Assembly (NCBI GenBank): GCA_934448295.1
Contig: CAKSEY010000005.1
Coordinates: 1-64,000 of the forward strand
DNA from: an uncultured Oscillospiraceae bacterium
GTDB taxonomy: Bacteria > Bacillota > Clostridia > Oscillospirales > Ruminococcaceae
Length of the DNA: 64,000 nt
Direction: 5' to 3'
Of the stretch, positions 17,048 through 24,557 are shown piece after piece (the first letter of the stretch is position 1; each line of letters opens with the position of its first letter). The notes beneath the pieces are model-generated. The model was not told the DNA's origin, did not search any database, and saw only the letters and a program-made list of their open reading frames with translations. A program made the translations under genes and the position numbers.

Positions 17048-17464
17048 TTGGACAGGAACAGCTACAACACAAAACAGCGCGACGAGATAGTGGAGTTTTT
17101 CAGCCGCCACCGCGGGAGCTGCTTCACCGCAAAGGACATAATCGTCAGCGGCGAGGTCACGGTCGGGGAGGCAACGGTATACCGCACGCTGACGAAGCTT
17201 GCGAACCAGGGGGTGCTCAAGCGCTTCACCGGGGACGGCTCCGGGGCGTGCTATCAGCTCATGGACGAGCAGAAATGCTCCGCGCACTTCCACCTGAAAT
17301 GCGACCGCTGCCAGAAACTTATCCACATGGACTGCTCCTTTATGCGGGAAATGCAGGAGCACATCGAGAAAAGCCACGGATTCGCCGTGGACGTTGGAAG
17401 AACAGTTATCTACGGGCTTTGCAGCGACTGCCGGAAAGCCCTCGAAGAACAGGAGAAGAAATGA
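17048..17464 (+). CDS. zur: Fur-family metalloregulator, probably Zur
   Basis: 138 residues from TTG 17048, with GGGAGG at 17033-17038. An upstream in-frame ATG (16985) overlaps the promoter -10 and cannot be the start. The winged helix carries the family helix GEATVYRTLTKLANQGVLKR; the C-terminal half has HFHLKCDRC and a later CSDC, the two CxxC pairs of the structural zinc site. Family members repress metal-uptake genes when the metal is bound. Zinc is inferred from the znuACB genes that follow; Fur or PerR identity is the alternative. Its TGA overlaps the znuA ATG (ATGA). Confidence 0.85.
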   Translation: MDRNSYNTKQRDEIVEFFSRHRGSCFTAKDIIVSGEVTVGEATVYRTLTKLANQGVLKRFTGDGSGACYQLMDEQKCSAHFHLKCDRCQKLIHMDCSFMREMQEHIEKSHGFAVDVGRTVIYGLCSDCRKALEEQEKK

Positions 17465-18411
17465 TAAAGAAGATACTTGCGGCGGCAGCTGCGCTCGCCC
17501 TCGCGGCGGGACTGTGCGGGTGCTCCGCCGATGAAAAGCCGGAGAGCGGAAAGCTCACGGTGATAACCACGATATTCCCGGCATATGATTTCGCGCGGCA
17601 GGTGTTCGGCGACAGCGCGGACGTGAAAATGCTGCTCAAACCCGGTCAGGAGAGCCACAGCTACGACCCCTCCGCAAAGGATATCGTTGAGATAAGCGGC
17701 TGCGACCTCTTCATCTACAACGGCGGCGAATCCGACCAGTGGGTGGAGAGCGTGCTGAAAACCGCGCCGGATATCAGCACGTTCCGCATGACTGACGCGG
17801 TCTCCCTGCTGGAGGAGGAAATCACCGAGGGCATGCAGGAATCCGACCACGACCATGACGAGGAAGAGGAAGACGAGGAATACGACGAGCACGTCTGGAC
17901 TTCTCCCGCGAATGCCGCGAAGATAGTCCGGGCGCTGGGTAAGACCGCCGCCGAGCAGTTTCCGGAGCTTTCAGAGCAGCTCGCCGCAAACGCCGGGGAC
18001 TACGCAGAAAAAATAGACGAGCTGGACGGAAAATTCGCGGAGCTTCTGGACGGCGAGGAGCGGTATTTCATCTTCGGCGACAGATTCCCGCTGCTGTACT
18101 TTTTCAGGCGCTACGGGCTGAATTACTACGCGGCGTTCCCCGGCTGCGGCAGCGAAACGGAGCCATCCGCCCGGACTATGACCTTCCTGCTCGACAAGCT
18201 GAAACAGCGGAACGCGGTGCCTGCGGTGTTCTGTATCGAGCTTTCCAGCCGCAGGCTTGCGGACGTGCTGGCGGAGGATTCCGGCTTGCAGACCGTGGAA
18301 TTCCACACCTGCCACAATATTTCCCAGGACGACTTCAACGGCGGCGCGACCTATGTAACGCTCATGCAGCGGAATTACGACGCGCTTTCAAACCTGCTCA
18401 GGGGTGAGTGA
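17461..18411 (+). CDS. znuA: Zinc ABC transporter substrate-binding lipoprotein ZnuA
   Basis: 316 residues from ATG 17461 (AGGAGA upstream). The frame is open further 5', but that part overlaps zur. The signal peptide ends in a lipobox LCGC (lipidated Cys21). Cluster A-1 features follow: TTIFPAYDFARQVFG, GQESHSYDPSAKD with a metal-ligand His, then a short His/acidic loop (SDHDHDEEEEDEEYDEHVW), the zinc-gathering loop common in ZnuA. Further His/Asp ligands lie in the C-terminal lobe. It captures zinc outside the membrane for ZnuB/ZnuC. Manganese is the alternative, but the His-rich loop favours zinc. Confidence 0.9.
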   Translation: MIKKILAAAAALALAAGLCGCSADEKPESGKLTVITTIFPAYDFARQVFGDSADVKMLLKPGQESHSYDPSAKDIVEISGCDLFIYNGGESDQWVESVLKTAPDISTFRMTDAVSLLEEEITEGMQESDHDHDEEEEDEEYDEHVWTSPANAAKIVRALGKTAAEQFPELSEQLAANAGDYAEKIDELDGKFAELLDGEERYFIFGDRFPLLYFFRRYGLNYYAAFPGCGSETEPSARTMTFLLDKLKQRNAVPAVFCIELSSRRLADVLAEDSGLQTVEFHTCHNISQDDFNGGATYVTLMQRNYDALSNLLRGE

Positions 18412-18412
18412 A

Positions 18413-19132
18413 ATGACGGAAAACGAGTATCTTATAAAGGTGAGCGACCTGACGCTCTCCTACGAAAATATGACGGTGATAAGCGGCATGAGCTTCAACG
18501 TCCGCAGCGGGGATTACCTGTGCATTGTGGGCGAGAACGGCTCGGGCAAAAGCACGCTTGTGAAGTCGCTGCTGTCGCTGAAAAAGCCGGTGGGCGGCAG
18601 CATTGAATTCGGCGGAGGACTGCGCCGTAACGAGATAGGCTACCTCCCGCAGCAGACCGGGGCGCAGCAGGATTTCCCCGCAAGCGTTGGGGAGGTGGTT
18701 ATCTCCGGCTGCCTTAATTCCCGGGGGATACGCCCGTTTTACTCCGACAGGGAGCGGAAAATGGCGGCGGAGAACATGGAGCGCCTGGGCATAACCCACC
18801 TCAGAAAGCGCAGCTACCGGGAGCTTTCCGGCGGTCAGCAGCAGCGGGTGCTTCTGGCGAGGGCGCTGTGCGCGACCAGGAAGCTGCTCCTGCTGGACGA
18901 GCCGGTCTCCGGGCTGGACCCGATGGTGACAGCCGAGATGTACGAGCTGATAAGCGGCATAAACAAAAGCGGCGTTACCGTGATAATGGTAACTCACGAC
19001 ATATCCGCGGCGCTGAAATACGCGTCGCATATACTCTGTCTGCGGCAGGAAAGCTGGTTCTTCGGCACCTGCGACGAGTTCCTGTGCAGCAGCGCCTCCG
19101 ACTTCCTGAAAGGGGGCGCTTCAAATGGCTGA
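18413..19132 (+). CDS. znuC: Zinc ABC transporter ATP-binding protein ZnuC
   Basis: 239 residues from ATG 18413, one base after the znuA stop, with AGGGGTGA upstream; an in-frame GTG nine bases earlier is less likely. Walker A GENGSGKST, Q-loop LPQQ, signature LSGGQQQR, Walker B LLLLDEP and the H-loop THD are all intact. It powers ZnuB. The last 8 bases overlap znuB. Confidence 0.93.
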   Translation: MTENEYLIKVSDLTLSYENMTVISGMSFNVRSGDYLCIVGENGSGKSTLVKSLLSLKKPVGGSIEFGGGLRRNEIGYLPQQTGAQQDFPASVGEVVISGCLNSRGIRPFYSDRERKMAAENMERLGITHLRKRSYRELSGGQQQRVLLARALCATRKLLLLDEPVSGLDPMVTAEMYELISGINKSGVTVIMVTHDISAALKYASHILCLRQESWFFGTCDEFLCSSASDFLKGGASNG

Positions 19133-19949
19133 CCTGGTTTCCGCTTTTTTCAGCTCCCCGATACTGGTGCGGGCGCTCGTTGTGGGAGTTCTGGTGTCGC
19201 TGTGCGCGGCGCTTCTCGGCGTTAGCCTGGTGCTCAAGCGTTACAGCATGATAGGCGACGGGCTTTCCCATGTGGGATTCGGCGCGCTGGCGATAGCCTC
19301 CGTACTTAACTGGGCACCCATGGCACTGACTATCCCGGTGGTGATAGCGGCGGCTTTCCTGCTTCTGCGTATCTCGGGAAGCAGCAGGATAAAGGGCGAC
19401 TCCGCGATAGCGCTTATCTCCACTGGGGCGCTGGCGGTGGGCGTAATGGCGGTGTCCCTCTCAGGGATGAACACCGACCTTGACAGCTACCTCTTCGGCA
19501 GTATCTACGCGATAAGCAGCGAGGACGTGGCGCTGAGCGTAGTGCTGGCGCTGATAGTCCTGGTGCTGTTCATATTCTTCTACACCAAGATATTCGCGAT
19601 AACCTTCGACGAGAATTTCGCGAAAGCCACCGGCACCCGAGCGAATCTCTACAACATGCTGATAGCCCTGCTGACTGCGGTGACGATAGTCATAGGCATG
19701 AGAATGATGGGCAGTATGCTTATCTCCAGCCTGATAATATTCCCGGCGCTGTGCAGCATGAGGGTGTTCAAGAGCTTCCGGGCGGTGACGATATGCTCGG
19801 CGGCGATCTCCGTGGCGACTTTCGTTGCGGGAATGGTGATCTCATACGAGCTGGGGACCCCCGGCGGCGCAAGCATAGTCTGCGTGAATATCCTGGCATT
19901 CGCGGTTTTCTCAGCGGTAGGCGCCATATCAGCCAGAAGCCGGAAATAA
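19125..19949 (+). CDS. znuB: Zinc ABC transporter permease ZnuB
   Basis: 274 residues, ABC-3 family integral membrane protein with about eight helices. Family landmarks: LLGVSLVLKRYSMIGDGLSHVGFGALAIA near residues 25-55 (only partly quoted in databases as the ABC-3 start) and MRMMGSMLISSLIIFPA near 195, the loop that contacts ZnuC. It starts within the last codons of znuC, giving tight coupling, and ends the four-gene zinc operon before a terminator. Confidence 0.92.
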   Translation: MADLVSAFFSSPILVRALVVGVLVSLCAALLGVSLVLKRYSMIGDGLSHVGFGALAIASVLNWAPMALTIPVVIAAAFLLLRISGSSRIKGDSAIALISTGALAVGVMAVSLSGMNTDLDSYLFGSIYAISSEDVALSVVLALIVLVLFIFFYTKIFAITFDENFAKATGTRANLYNMLIALLTAVTIVIGMRMMGSMLISSLIIFPALCSMRVFKSFRAVTICSAAISVATFVAGMVISYELGTPGGASIVCVNILAFAVFSAVGAISARSRK

Positions 19950-19952
19950 ACC

Positions 19953-19985
19953 AAACAGGGACTGAAAAAACAGCCCCTGTTTTTA
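19953..19985 (+). terminator. Terminator of the zinc operon
   Basis: AAACAGGG-A-CTG pairs with CAG-C-CCCTGTTT around an AAAAAA loop (19953-19982), then a T tract. Confidence 0.85.
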
Positions 19986-19991
19986 ATATTC

Positions 19992-20040
19992 GTCCCACGA
20001 AGTGGGACACCATTAATTACGAATTACGAATTACGAATTA
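19992..20040. repeat. Hairpin plus heptanucleotide tandem repeat
   Basis: GTCCCAC-GAA-GTGGGAC (19992-20008) is a perfect 7-bp stem. From about 20014 to 20040 the heptamer AATTACG repeats nearly four times and runs into the stop codon of the convergent SGNH gene. It fills the gap between znuB and that gene. It resembles intergenic repeat debris found in several bacteria; I cannot name a family. Confidence 0.7.
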
Positions 20041-21162
20041 AAGAAGTATTTCTTCCGGAACGATATCCGCCATTCTCCTGTACCCCGCCTTGCTGGGGTG
20101 GAGGTGGTCGCCGCTGTCGAACTCCGGCAACATTCTGGTGGGACGCTCCGGGTCGGCAAGCGCCCGGTCGAAGTCTATGCAGCCGTCAATGAGGTCTGTG
20201 GCGCGTATCCAGTCGTTGAACTGCGCCCTTACCTCCTCGCGGAACGGCGCGTATGTCCGCCAGCCCTCGATGGGAAGCAGCGTGCCGACATACACCTTGT
20301 AGCCGAACTGCCGCGTTTCGTCAATGTAGTACTTCATCAGCCCGATAAGCTCGTCGGCGGTGGGCATATCGCTCATGGGGCGGAACGGGTTGACCTCGGT
20401 GCCCACCGGGTGGATTATGTCGTTTATCCCGTGCTGGATTATCACGGTGTCCGCGCCGTCAGTGGGCACCTCGTGCTGGAAGCGCTTCTTGCCCTTAAGC
20501 CCGTAGGATTCGTAGGTTATGCAGTTGTATTCCCGGAGCATTCTGGTGCCGCTCGCCGCGCGGCGGATAACGGCGGTGTGGAGCTTCTCCTCCCGGTTGC
20601 AGCGCAGCGTGAGGTACTCCGGCCAGTCCTGCGCGGTGATGGAATCCCCGTAGCACACGATGGTGCGGTTGTCCGCCGGGGTCAGCACGGAAATGTTGCT
20701 AAGGAAGTATATCACGCTGATGGAGCGCTCTATCTCCTTCGGGATAAGCTCCATCTCGGTCATGTCGCCCATGGCGTAGTAGCCCTCCGTGAGGGGTCCG
20801 CTGGTGAACACCGCCGAACGGAGCTGAGTAAAGTCCTTGAACCAGAAGCTTACGGTGATAAGGCTCTGCGGCTCGATATCGCAGGGGAGCTCGTCTGAGA
20901 CCGTGTTCTTCCCCGCGCCGATGGTGACCTCCCGCCTGCCGCCGAACGTGACGGGGTAGAACCTCCCGCCGATGAAAACGGTAACGCGGTTGAACGTGAC
21001 CGGCTCGGTGCCGCAGAAATTGTCGAAGGTCAGCCTGACCGCCTTTCCGCCGAACTGCGTGTAAATAGGGTAGCGGAACGTTATATCCTTGTTGTAGCTT
21101 TCGGGGCGGTTCTCGCTGATGGAGATCGCGTTGCCCCATACGCTTGCCCAGTGGTCGTACAT
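20038..21162 (-). CDS. SGNH/GDSL hydrolase (carbohydrate-esterase-like)
   Basis: 374 residues, no signal peptide. Residues 1-160 form a beta-rich domain. The catalytic SGNH domain follows: block I YGDSIT with nucleophile Ser174, block II Gly in ASGT, block III GINDI, and block V DHLHPS with catalytic Asp and His near 350. This two-part layout is that of plant-polymer deacetylases and related esterases. A cytoplasmic location suggests deacetylation of imported sugars (inference). The last residues are encoded within the heptamer repeat. It is transcribed alone. Confidence 0.82.
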   Translation of the reverse strand: MYDHWASVWGNAISISENRPESYNKDITFRYPIYTQFGGKAVRLTFDNFCGTEPVTFNRVTVFIGGRFYPVTFGGRREVTIGAGKNTVSDELPCDIEPQSLITVSFWFKDFTQLRSAVFTSGPLTEGYYAMGDMTEMELIPKEIERSISVIYFLSNISVLTPADNRTIVCYGDSITAQDWPEYLTLRCNREEKLHTAVIRRAASGTRMLREYNCITYESYGLKGKKRFQHEVPTDGADTVIIQHGINDIIHPVGTEVNPFRPMSDMPTADELIGLMKYYIDETRQFGYKVYVGTLLPIEGWRTYAPFREEVRAQFNDWIRATDLIDGCIDFDRALADPERPTRMLPEFDSGDHLHPSKAGYRRMADIVPEEILL

Positions 21163-21209
21163 CTTTGTGCCTCTTTCTCTGTCTGTTAGTTTATTTAAGT
21201 CCGAATGAT

Positions 21210-21238
21210 ATTATATAACCAAAGCGAAAAAAAGTCAA
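21210..21238 (-). promoter_or_regulatory. Promoter of the SGNH hydrolase gene
   Basis: Minus strand: TTGACT (21233-21238), 17-bp spacer, TATAAT (21210-21215), 47 bp before the ATG. Confidence 0.85.
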
Positions 21239-21280
21239 TCGGCAGAATGTACAGTTTTTTTGAAGAACGACTTCATACAA

Positions 21281-21324
21281 TTAAAAAGAGAAGACACCAA
21301 CGCGGCGGCGTCTTCTCTTTTTTA
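21281..21324 (-). terminator. Terminator of the isomerase/epimerase gene
   Basis: A long stem (AAAAGAGAAGAC near 21284-21295 with GTCTTCTCTTTT near 21309-21321) separated by a GC-rich loop, and T tracts on both sides. Confidence 0.8.
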
Positions 21325-21334
21325 GAGGTGCCCT

Positions 21335-22129
21335 TCAGATAAGTCCGAGGGACAGCGCGGTTTCCGTCAGGTTATCCACGGATTCCCGCAGGCGGGTGAA
21401 CTGGTCGTAATTCTCGCGGTAAAGCTCCACGATATACGCGCCGTCATAGCCGACAGCGCTCAGCTCCTGCATTAGCCGGCGGAAATCAAAGCTCCCCTGA
21501 CCCACCGGCAGGCAGTCGCGGTCGGAATCTGCGTCGCTGATATGCAGGTGCACGATACTCCCGCCAAGGGAGCGCACATAATCGAACGCGTCCGCGCGGC
21601 TCCTTCTGGACTGCTTTAAATCCAGCACGAATTTCGCGCAGTCCCCCAGCTCCCGCTTCATACGCAGCAGGAAATCAAGGCTGCCGGACATGCAGTAGCT
21701 CACGTTCTCCTGGGCGACGGTAACGCCGTATTCCCTGCCCGCTTCGGCAAGCAGCCGGAACTGCCGGAAATAATGCTCCTCGGGGCATTTGCTGCTGAGT
21801 ATCGCCCCGTGCAGCACGAATATCTTCGCGCCGAGACGGTTCATGTTCCCGAAGAACTCCCGGTAGAGCTCCATCATTTCCTCTATCCTGCGGTCGTAGG
21901 TGGAAAACAGGTACACCGACTCCATCGGCGAGGAAAACGGGTGGAAGCTGGTTATCTCCATTCCGTTCCCGTCACGGATATCCAGTATCTGCGAGGTCAC
22001 GGGATCCCTTGCTTCCCCGGTGCTGTTGGCGAACACCTCGGCGGTCTTTATGCCGAGAGCCGCAAGCTCGGCGAATGCGTCCTCCGCGTGGAGCGGATAC
22101 AGCGAAGCGGTAGAAACTCCGATTTTCAT
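21335..22129 (-). CDS. Sugar phosphate isomerase/epimerase-like TIM barrel protein
   Basis: 264 residues from ATG 22129, behind AGGAGGT at about 22137-22143; a longer open frame starts inside the promoter and is rejected. AP-endonuclease-2 fold: KIGVSTASLYP at strand 1, FHPFSSP, then metal-ligand residues in FVLHGAILSS, VAQENVSYC, FVLDLKQSRRSRADAF, IVHLHISDADSD and the final YIVELY. Family members interconvert keto sugars or inositols. The substrate cannot be named. Monocistronic, with tandem repeats in its control region. Confidence 0.82.
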   Translation of the reverse strand: MKIGVSTASLYPLHAEDAFAELAALGIKTAEVFANSTGEARDPVTSQILDIRDGNGMEITSFHPFSSPMESVYLFSTYDRRIEEMMELYREFFGNMNRLGAKIFVLHGAILSSKCPEEHYFRQFRLLAEAGREYGVTVAQENVSYCMSGSLDFLLRMKRELGDCAKFVLDLKQSRRSRADAFDYVRSLGGSIVHLHISDADSDRDCLPVGQGSFDFRRLMQELSAVGYDGAYIVELYRENYDQFTRLRESVDNLTETALSLGLI

Positions 22130-22142
22130 TTCACGGCACCTC

Positions 22143-22174
22143 CTGACAGTAGCAGTAAACTGACAGTAACAGTA
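22143..22174. repeat. Two 15-bp direct repeats overlapping the -10 (operator candidate)
   Basis: CTGACAGTAGCAGTA (22143-22157) and CTGACAGTAACAGTA (22160-22174) differ at one base and have a 17-bp period. The distal copy overlaps the -10 of the isomerase promoter; the proximal one lies in the leader beside the RBS. The position suits repressor binding. Confidence 0.6.
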
Positions 22175-22199
22175 TAACACGAACTGCGGAATTATTCAA
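22171..22199 (-). promoter_or_regulatory. Promoter of the isomerase/epimerase gene
   Basis: Minus strand: TTGAAT (22194-22199), 17-bp spacer, TATACT (22171-22176). The -35 abuts the topB stop codon. Confidence 0.75.
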
Positions 22200-22202
22200 G
22201 CC

Positions 22203-24281
22203 TTATTTGTCGAGCTCCACGCGCACCCTGCCGTCGGAAAGCACCAGTTTTCCGGAACAGGGATTGCCCTGCCTGTCCTGGAAGCCCTTCAGCGTGATGG
22301 AGCTGCCCTTTTCAAGAATACGCTTCGCCTGGGTCTCGCTGACCTCCTTGCCCCATATCTCCCGCATGAAGAAGAAGCCGCAGGAGCCGCGGCTGTCCTC
22401 GCAGGAATAGGACTTCGGGAACGCGTAGACGTTCTTTCCGCACTTGGGGCACTTCCCTATCACCGGAAGCCGCGAGAACCTGAACGGATTGCTGTCCCGG
22501 CTGACCTCCCCGGCGTTGTCCCGGATAAGCTGCTTTGTGAACTCGGTCATGTCCGCAAGGAATTTCTGGTCGTCCGCTTCGCCCCGGGCTATCTTCTGGA
22601 GGGTGCTCTCCCACTCGGCGGTCATCGCCGGGGATTTCACCTTTTCCGGCACGATATCGATAACGCGTATCCCCTTGTCGGTGGGAATGAGCTGCTTGCC
22701 CTTGCGCTCGACATACTCCCGCTTTACCAGGGTCTCGATTATCGCCGCCCGGGTCGCCGGAGTGCCAAGCCCCTTTTTCTCCACATCATCGTCGTCGTAG
22801 CTGTCGCTGCCTGCGTGCTCCATGGCGGAAAGCAGCATATCCTCGGTGTAGCGCTTGGGCGGAGTGGTCTTGTGCTCCGCCTGCTTCACGGATTTCACCG
22901 CCACCTCGCTCCCCTCGGCAAGCGGCGGCAGCACCCCGGAGGGCTCGTCTGCGGCGTCCTCGTCCGGCTCCTGGGATATTCCCTTTATCCCCGCCTTTAT
23001 GGTGGATTCAAGCTGCTTCCAGCCGCCCTGCACCACCGTCTTTCCCCGGGCGGTGAAGTCCCTGCCGCCGCACTCCAGCACCGCAGTCACGGCGTCGCAG
23101 GTGTGCACCGGGGAGACCGCCAGCAGAAGCCGCGCTGCTACCAGAGTCAGCACATTCCAGCACTCCTCGGAGAGCCTGCTGAAATCGAACCGGGATATCT
23201 CCTTGGTGGGCAGCAGGGCGTGATGGTCGCTGACCTTGTCGTTGTTTATCAGCCGCTTCACGTCCGGAACGCAGCCCTGCGCCTCGTAATCCGCGCCGAA
23301 CCTGAACGCTCTCGCGGTGCGCTCTACCATATCCAGCGCGGTCTGCTCCATGTCGTCCGTGAGGTAGCAGCTGTCCGTTCTGGGGTAGGTCATCAGCTTG
23401 CTTTCGTAGAGCTTCTGGGCGCAGTCGAGGGTCTGCTGCGCCGTATAGCCGAACAGCTTGTTCGCGTCCCGCTGGAGCGAGGTCAGGTCGTACAGCTTCG
23501 GGGGATTCGCGTTCTTCTGCTCCTTTACCACGGACTTCACCACGGCGGTCTTTCCGCAGGCGGAAGCCGCCTTTTCCGCCTCCAGCGGCTCTATCTTGTC
23601 GCTCTCCGCCCTGAACTTGCCGCAGTTCAGCTCCAGCGTGAAATATCTCGCCGCCGCGAACTGCTGTATCTTCTTCTCGCGCTCCACCAGCATTGCGAGG
23701 GTCGGGGTCTGGACTCTGCCCACGGAAAGCAGGCTGCGGTACTTCACCGTGAAAAGCTGCGTTGCGTTCATGCCGACTATCCAGTCAGCCTTGTTGCGGG
23801 CGAGACCGCTGCGGTACAGCGCGTCATAGTCGCTCCCCGGGCGGAGGTTATTGAACCCGTCCCGGATAGCCTCGTCCGTCATGGAGCTTATCCACAGCCG
23901 TTTGAACGGCTTTGTGCACCCCGCCTGGTTATAGACGTACCGGAACACACATTCCCCCTCGCGCCCCGCGTCGGTGGCGCAGATGAGCTCGTCAACGTCC
24001 GGGCGCTCCATGAGCTGTCTGAGCTTCTCGAACTGCGGCGCGGTGCTCTCCAGCACAGTCCAGCGGAATTCCTGCGGGATTATGGGCAGGTTGGAGAGCT
24101 TCCAGGGCTTGCCGTATTTCTTGTCGTATTCCTCCGGGGAGGAAAGCGCCACAAGGTGCCCGAAGCACCAGCTCACTATGTAGCCGTTGCCCTCGGTGAA
24201 GCCGTCCCCCCGGCGGGTGGCGCCGATTATTCTGGCGATGGAGTTTCCGACTGAGGGCTTTTCTGCGATAACAAGTTTCAT
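22203..24281 (-). CDS. topB: DNA topoisomerase III (type IA)
   Basis: 692 residues from ATG 24281 (AAAGGA upstream; a longer frame has no RBS). The Toprim domain has AEKPSVG (6-12) and ATDAGREGE (102-110) with the metal-binding acidic residues. The catalytic tyrosine is Tyr299 in MTYPRTDS. SVGRVQTPTLAMLVEREKKI marks the TopB subgroup. A C-terminal zinc ribbon (CPKCGK...CGFFF) and a short domain end the protein. TopB relaxes and decatenates single-strand-containing DNA. Many copies ride on conjugative elements, but base composition here matches the chromosome. Confidence 0.93.
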   Translation of the reverse strand: MKLVIAEKPSVGNSIARIIGATRRGDGFTEGNGYIVSWCFGHLVALSSPEEYDKKYGKPWKLSNLPIIPQEFRWTVLESTAPQFEKLRQLMERPDVDELICATDAGREGECVFRYVYNQAGCTKPFKRLWISSMTDEAIRDGFNNLRPGSDYDALYRSGLARNKADWIVGMNATQLFTVKYRSLLSVGRVQTPTLAMLVEREKKIQQFAAARYFTLELNCGKFRAESDKIEPLEAEKAASACGKTAVVKSVVKEQKNANPPKLYDLTSLQRDANKLFGYTAQQTLDCAQKLYESKLMTYPRTDSCYLTDDMEQTALDMVERTARAFRFGADYEAQGCVPDVKRLINNDKVSDHHALLPTKEISRFDFSRLSEECWNVLTLVAARLLLAVSPVHTCDAVTAVLECGGRDFTARGKTVVQGGWKQLESTIKAGIKGISQEPDEDAADEPSGVLPPLAEGSEVAVKSVKQAEHKTTPPKRYTEDMLLSAMEHAGSDSYDDDDVEKKGLGTPATRAAIIETLVKREYVERKGKQLIPTDKGIRVIDIVPEKVKSPAMTAEWESTLQKIARGEADDQKFLADMTEFTKQLIRDNAGEVSRDSNPFRFSRLPVIGKCPKCGKNVYAFPKSYSCEDSRGSCGFFFMREIWGKEVSETQAKRILEKGSSITLKGFQDRQGNPCSGKLVLSDGRVRVELDK

Positions 24282-24304
24282 AATGGTTCCTTTCGCACCC
24301 AGTC

Positions 24305-24345
24305 TTGACAAACCGGGTATATTAGTGTTAAAATAACTGTATAAT
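24305..24345 (+). promoter_or_regulatory. Promoter region of the small protein-malQ operon
   Basis: A consensus TTGACA (24305-24310) is followed at 17 bp by a poor TTAAAA (24328-24333); a consensus TATAAT lies at 24340-24345 with no matching -35. One of these two -10s should serve the gene at 24402. Confidence 0.5.
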
Positions 24346-24401
24346 TATTAGGGACATAGCACACGTCCGTACGGCTTTGTCCCGTTTCCGGAGGTATCAC
24401 A

Positions 24402-24533
24402 ATGGCGAAAAAGGACGACAAAGGAAAGAACTCCAAGACAAAGCTGAAAAGGCAGATAATCATAAACTGGGTGATATGCGGGGCTTCGCTTCTTGCGATA
24501 ATACTGCTCCGGCTCTACGCGCAGAATCACTGA
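24402..24533 (+). CDS. Small single-pass membrane protein (43 aa)
   Basis: ATG 24402 is preceded by GGAGGTAT (24390 onward), a strong site, so translation is likely despite the size. Residues 1-18 are very basic (KKDDKGKNSKTKLKRQ), followed by one hydrophobic helix (INWVICGASLLAIILLRLY) and a short polar end. The charge pattern predicts the N-terminus inside. Family not recognised. It sits 24 nt before malQ and probably shares its transcript. Confidence 0.7.
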   Translation: MAKKDDKGKNSKTKLKRQIIINWVICGASLLAIILLRLYAQNH

Positions 24534-24557
24534 CAGAGATACAGAACAGGAGAAAAG

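Noticed and set aside
17248..17460. Upstream extension of znuA
   Set aside because: The extension lies inside zur in another frame; ATG 17461 has an RBS and begins a lipoprotein signal peptide.
20014..20040. Insertion-sequence terminal repeat
   Set aside because: A simple heptamer array with no transposase or second end nearby.
22815..24254. Plus-strand open frame of 479 codons opposite topB
   Set aside because: topB is complete with catalytic Tyr299 on the other strand; this frame is Arg/His/Leu-rich as expected for antisense.
22203..24281. topB as cargo of a conjugative element
   Set aside because: Base composition matches the chromosome and no relaxase, VirB or TraG gene lies nearby.
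24305..24333. TTGACA/TTAAAA as a certain promoter
   Set aside because: The -10 is poor and a better TATAAT sits 12 bp downstream without a -35; reported only as a promoter region.
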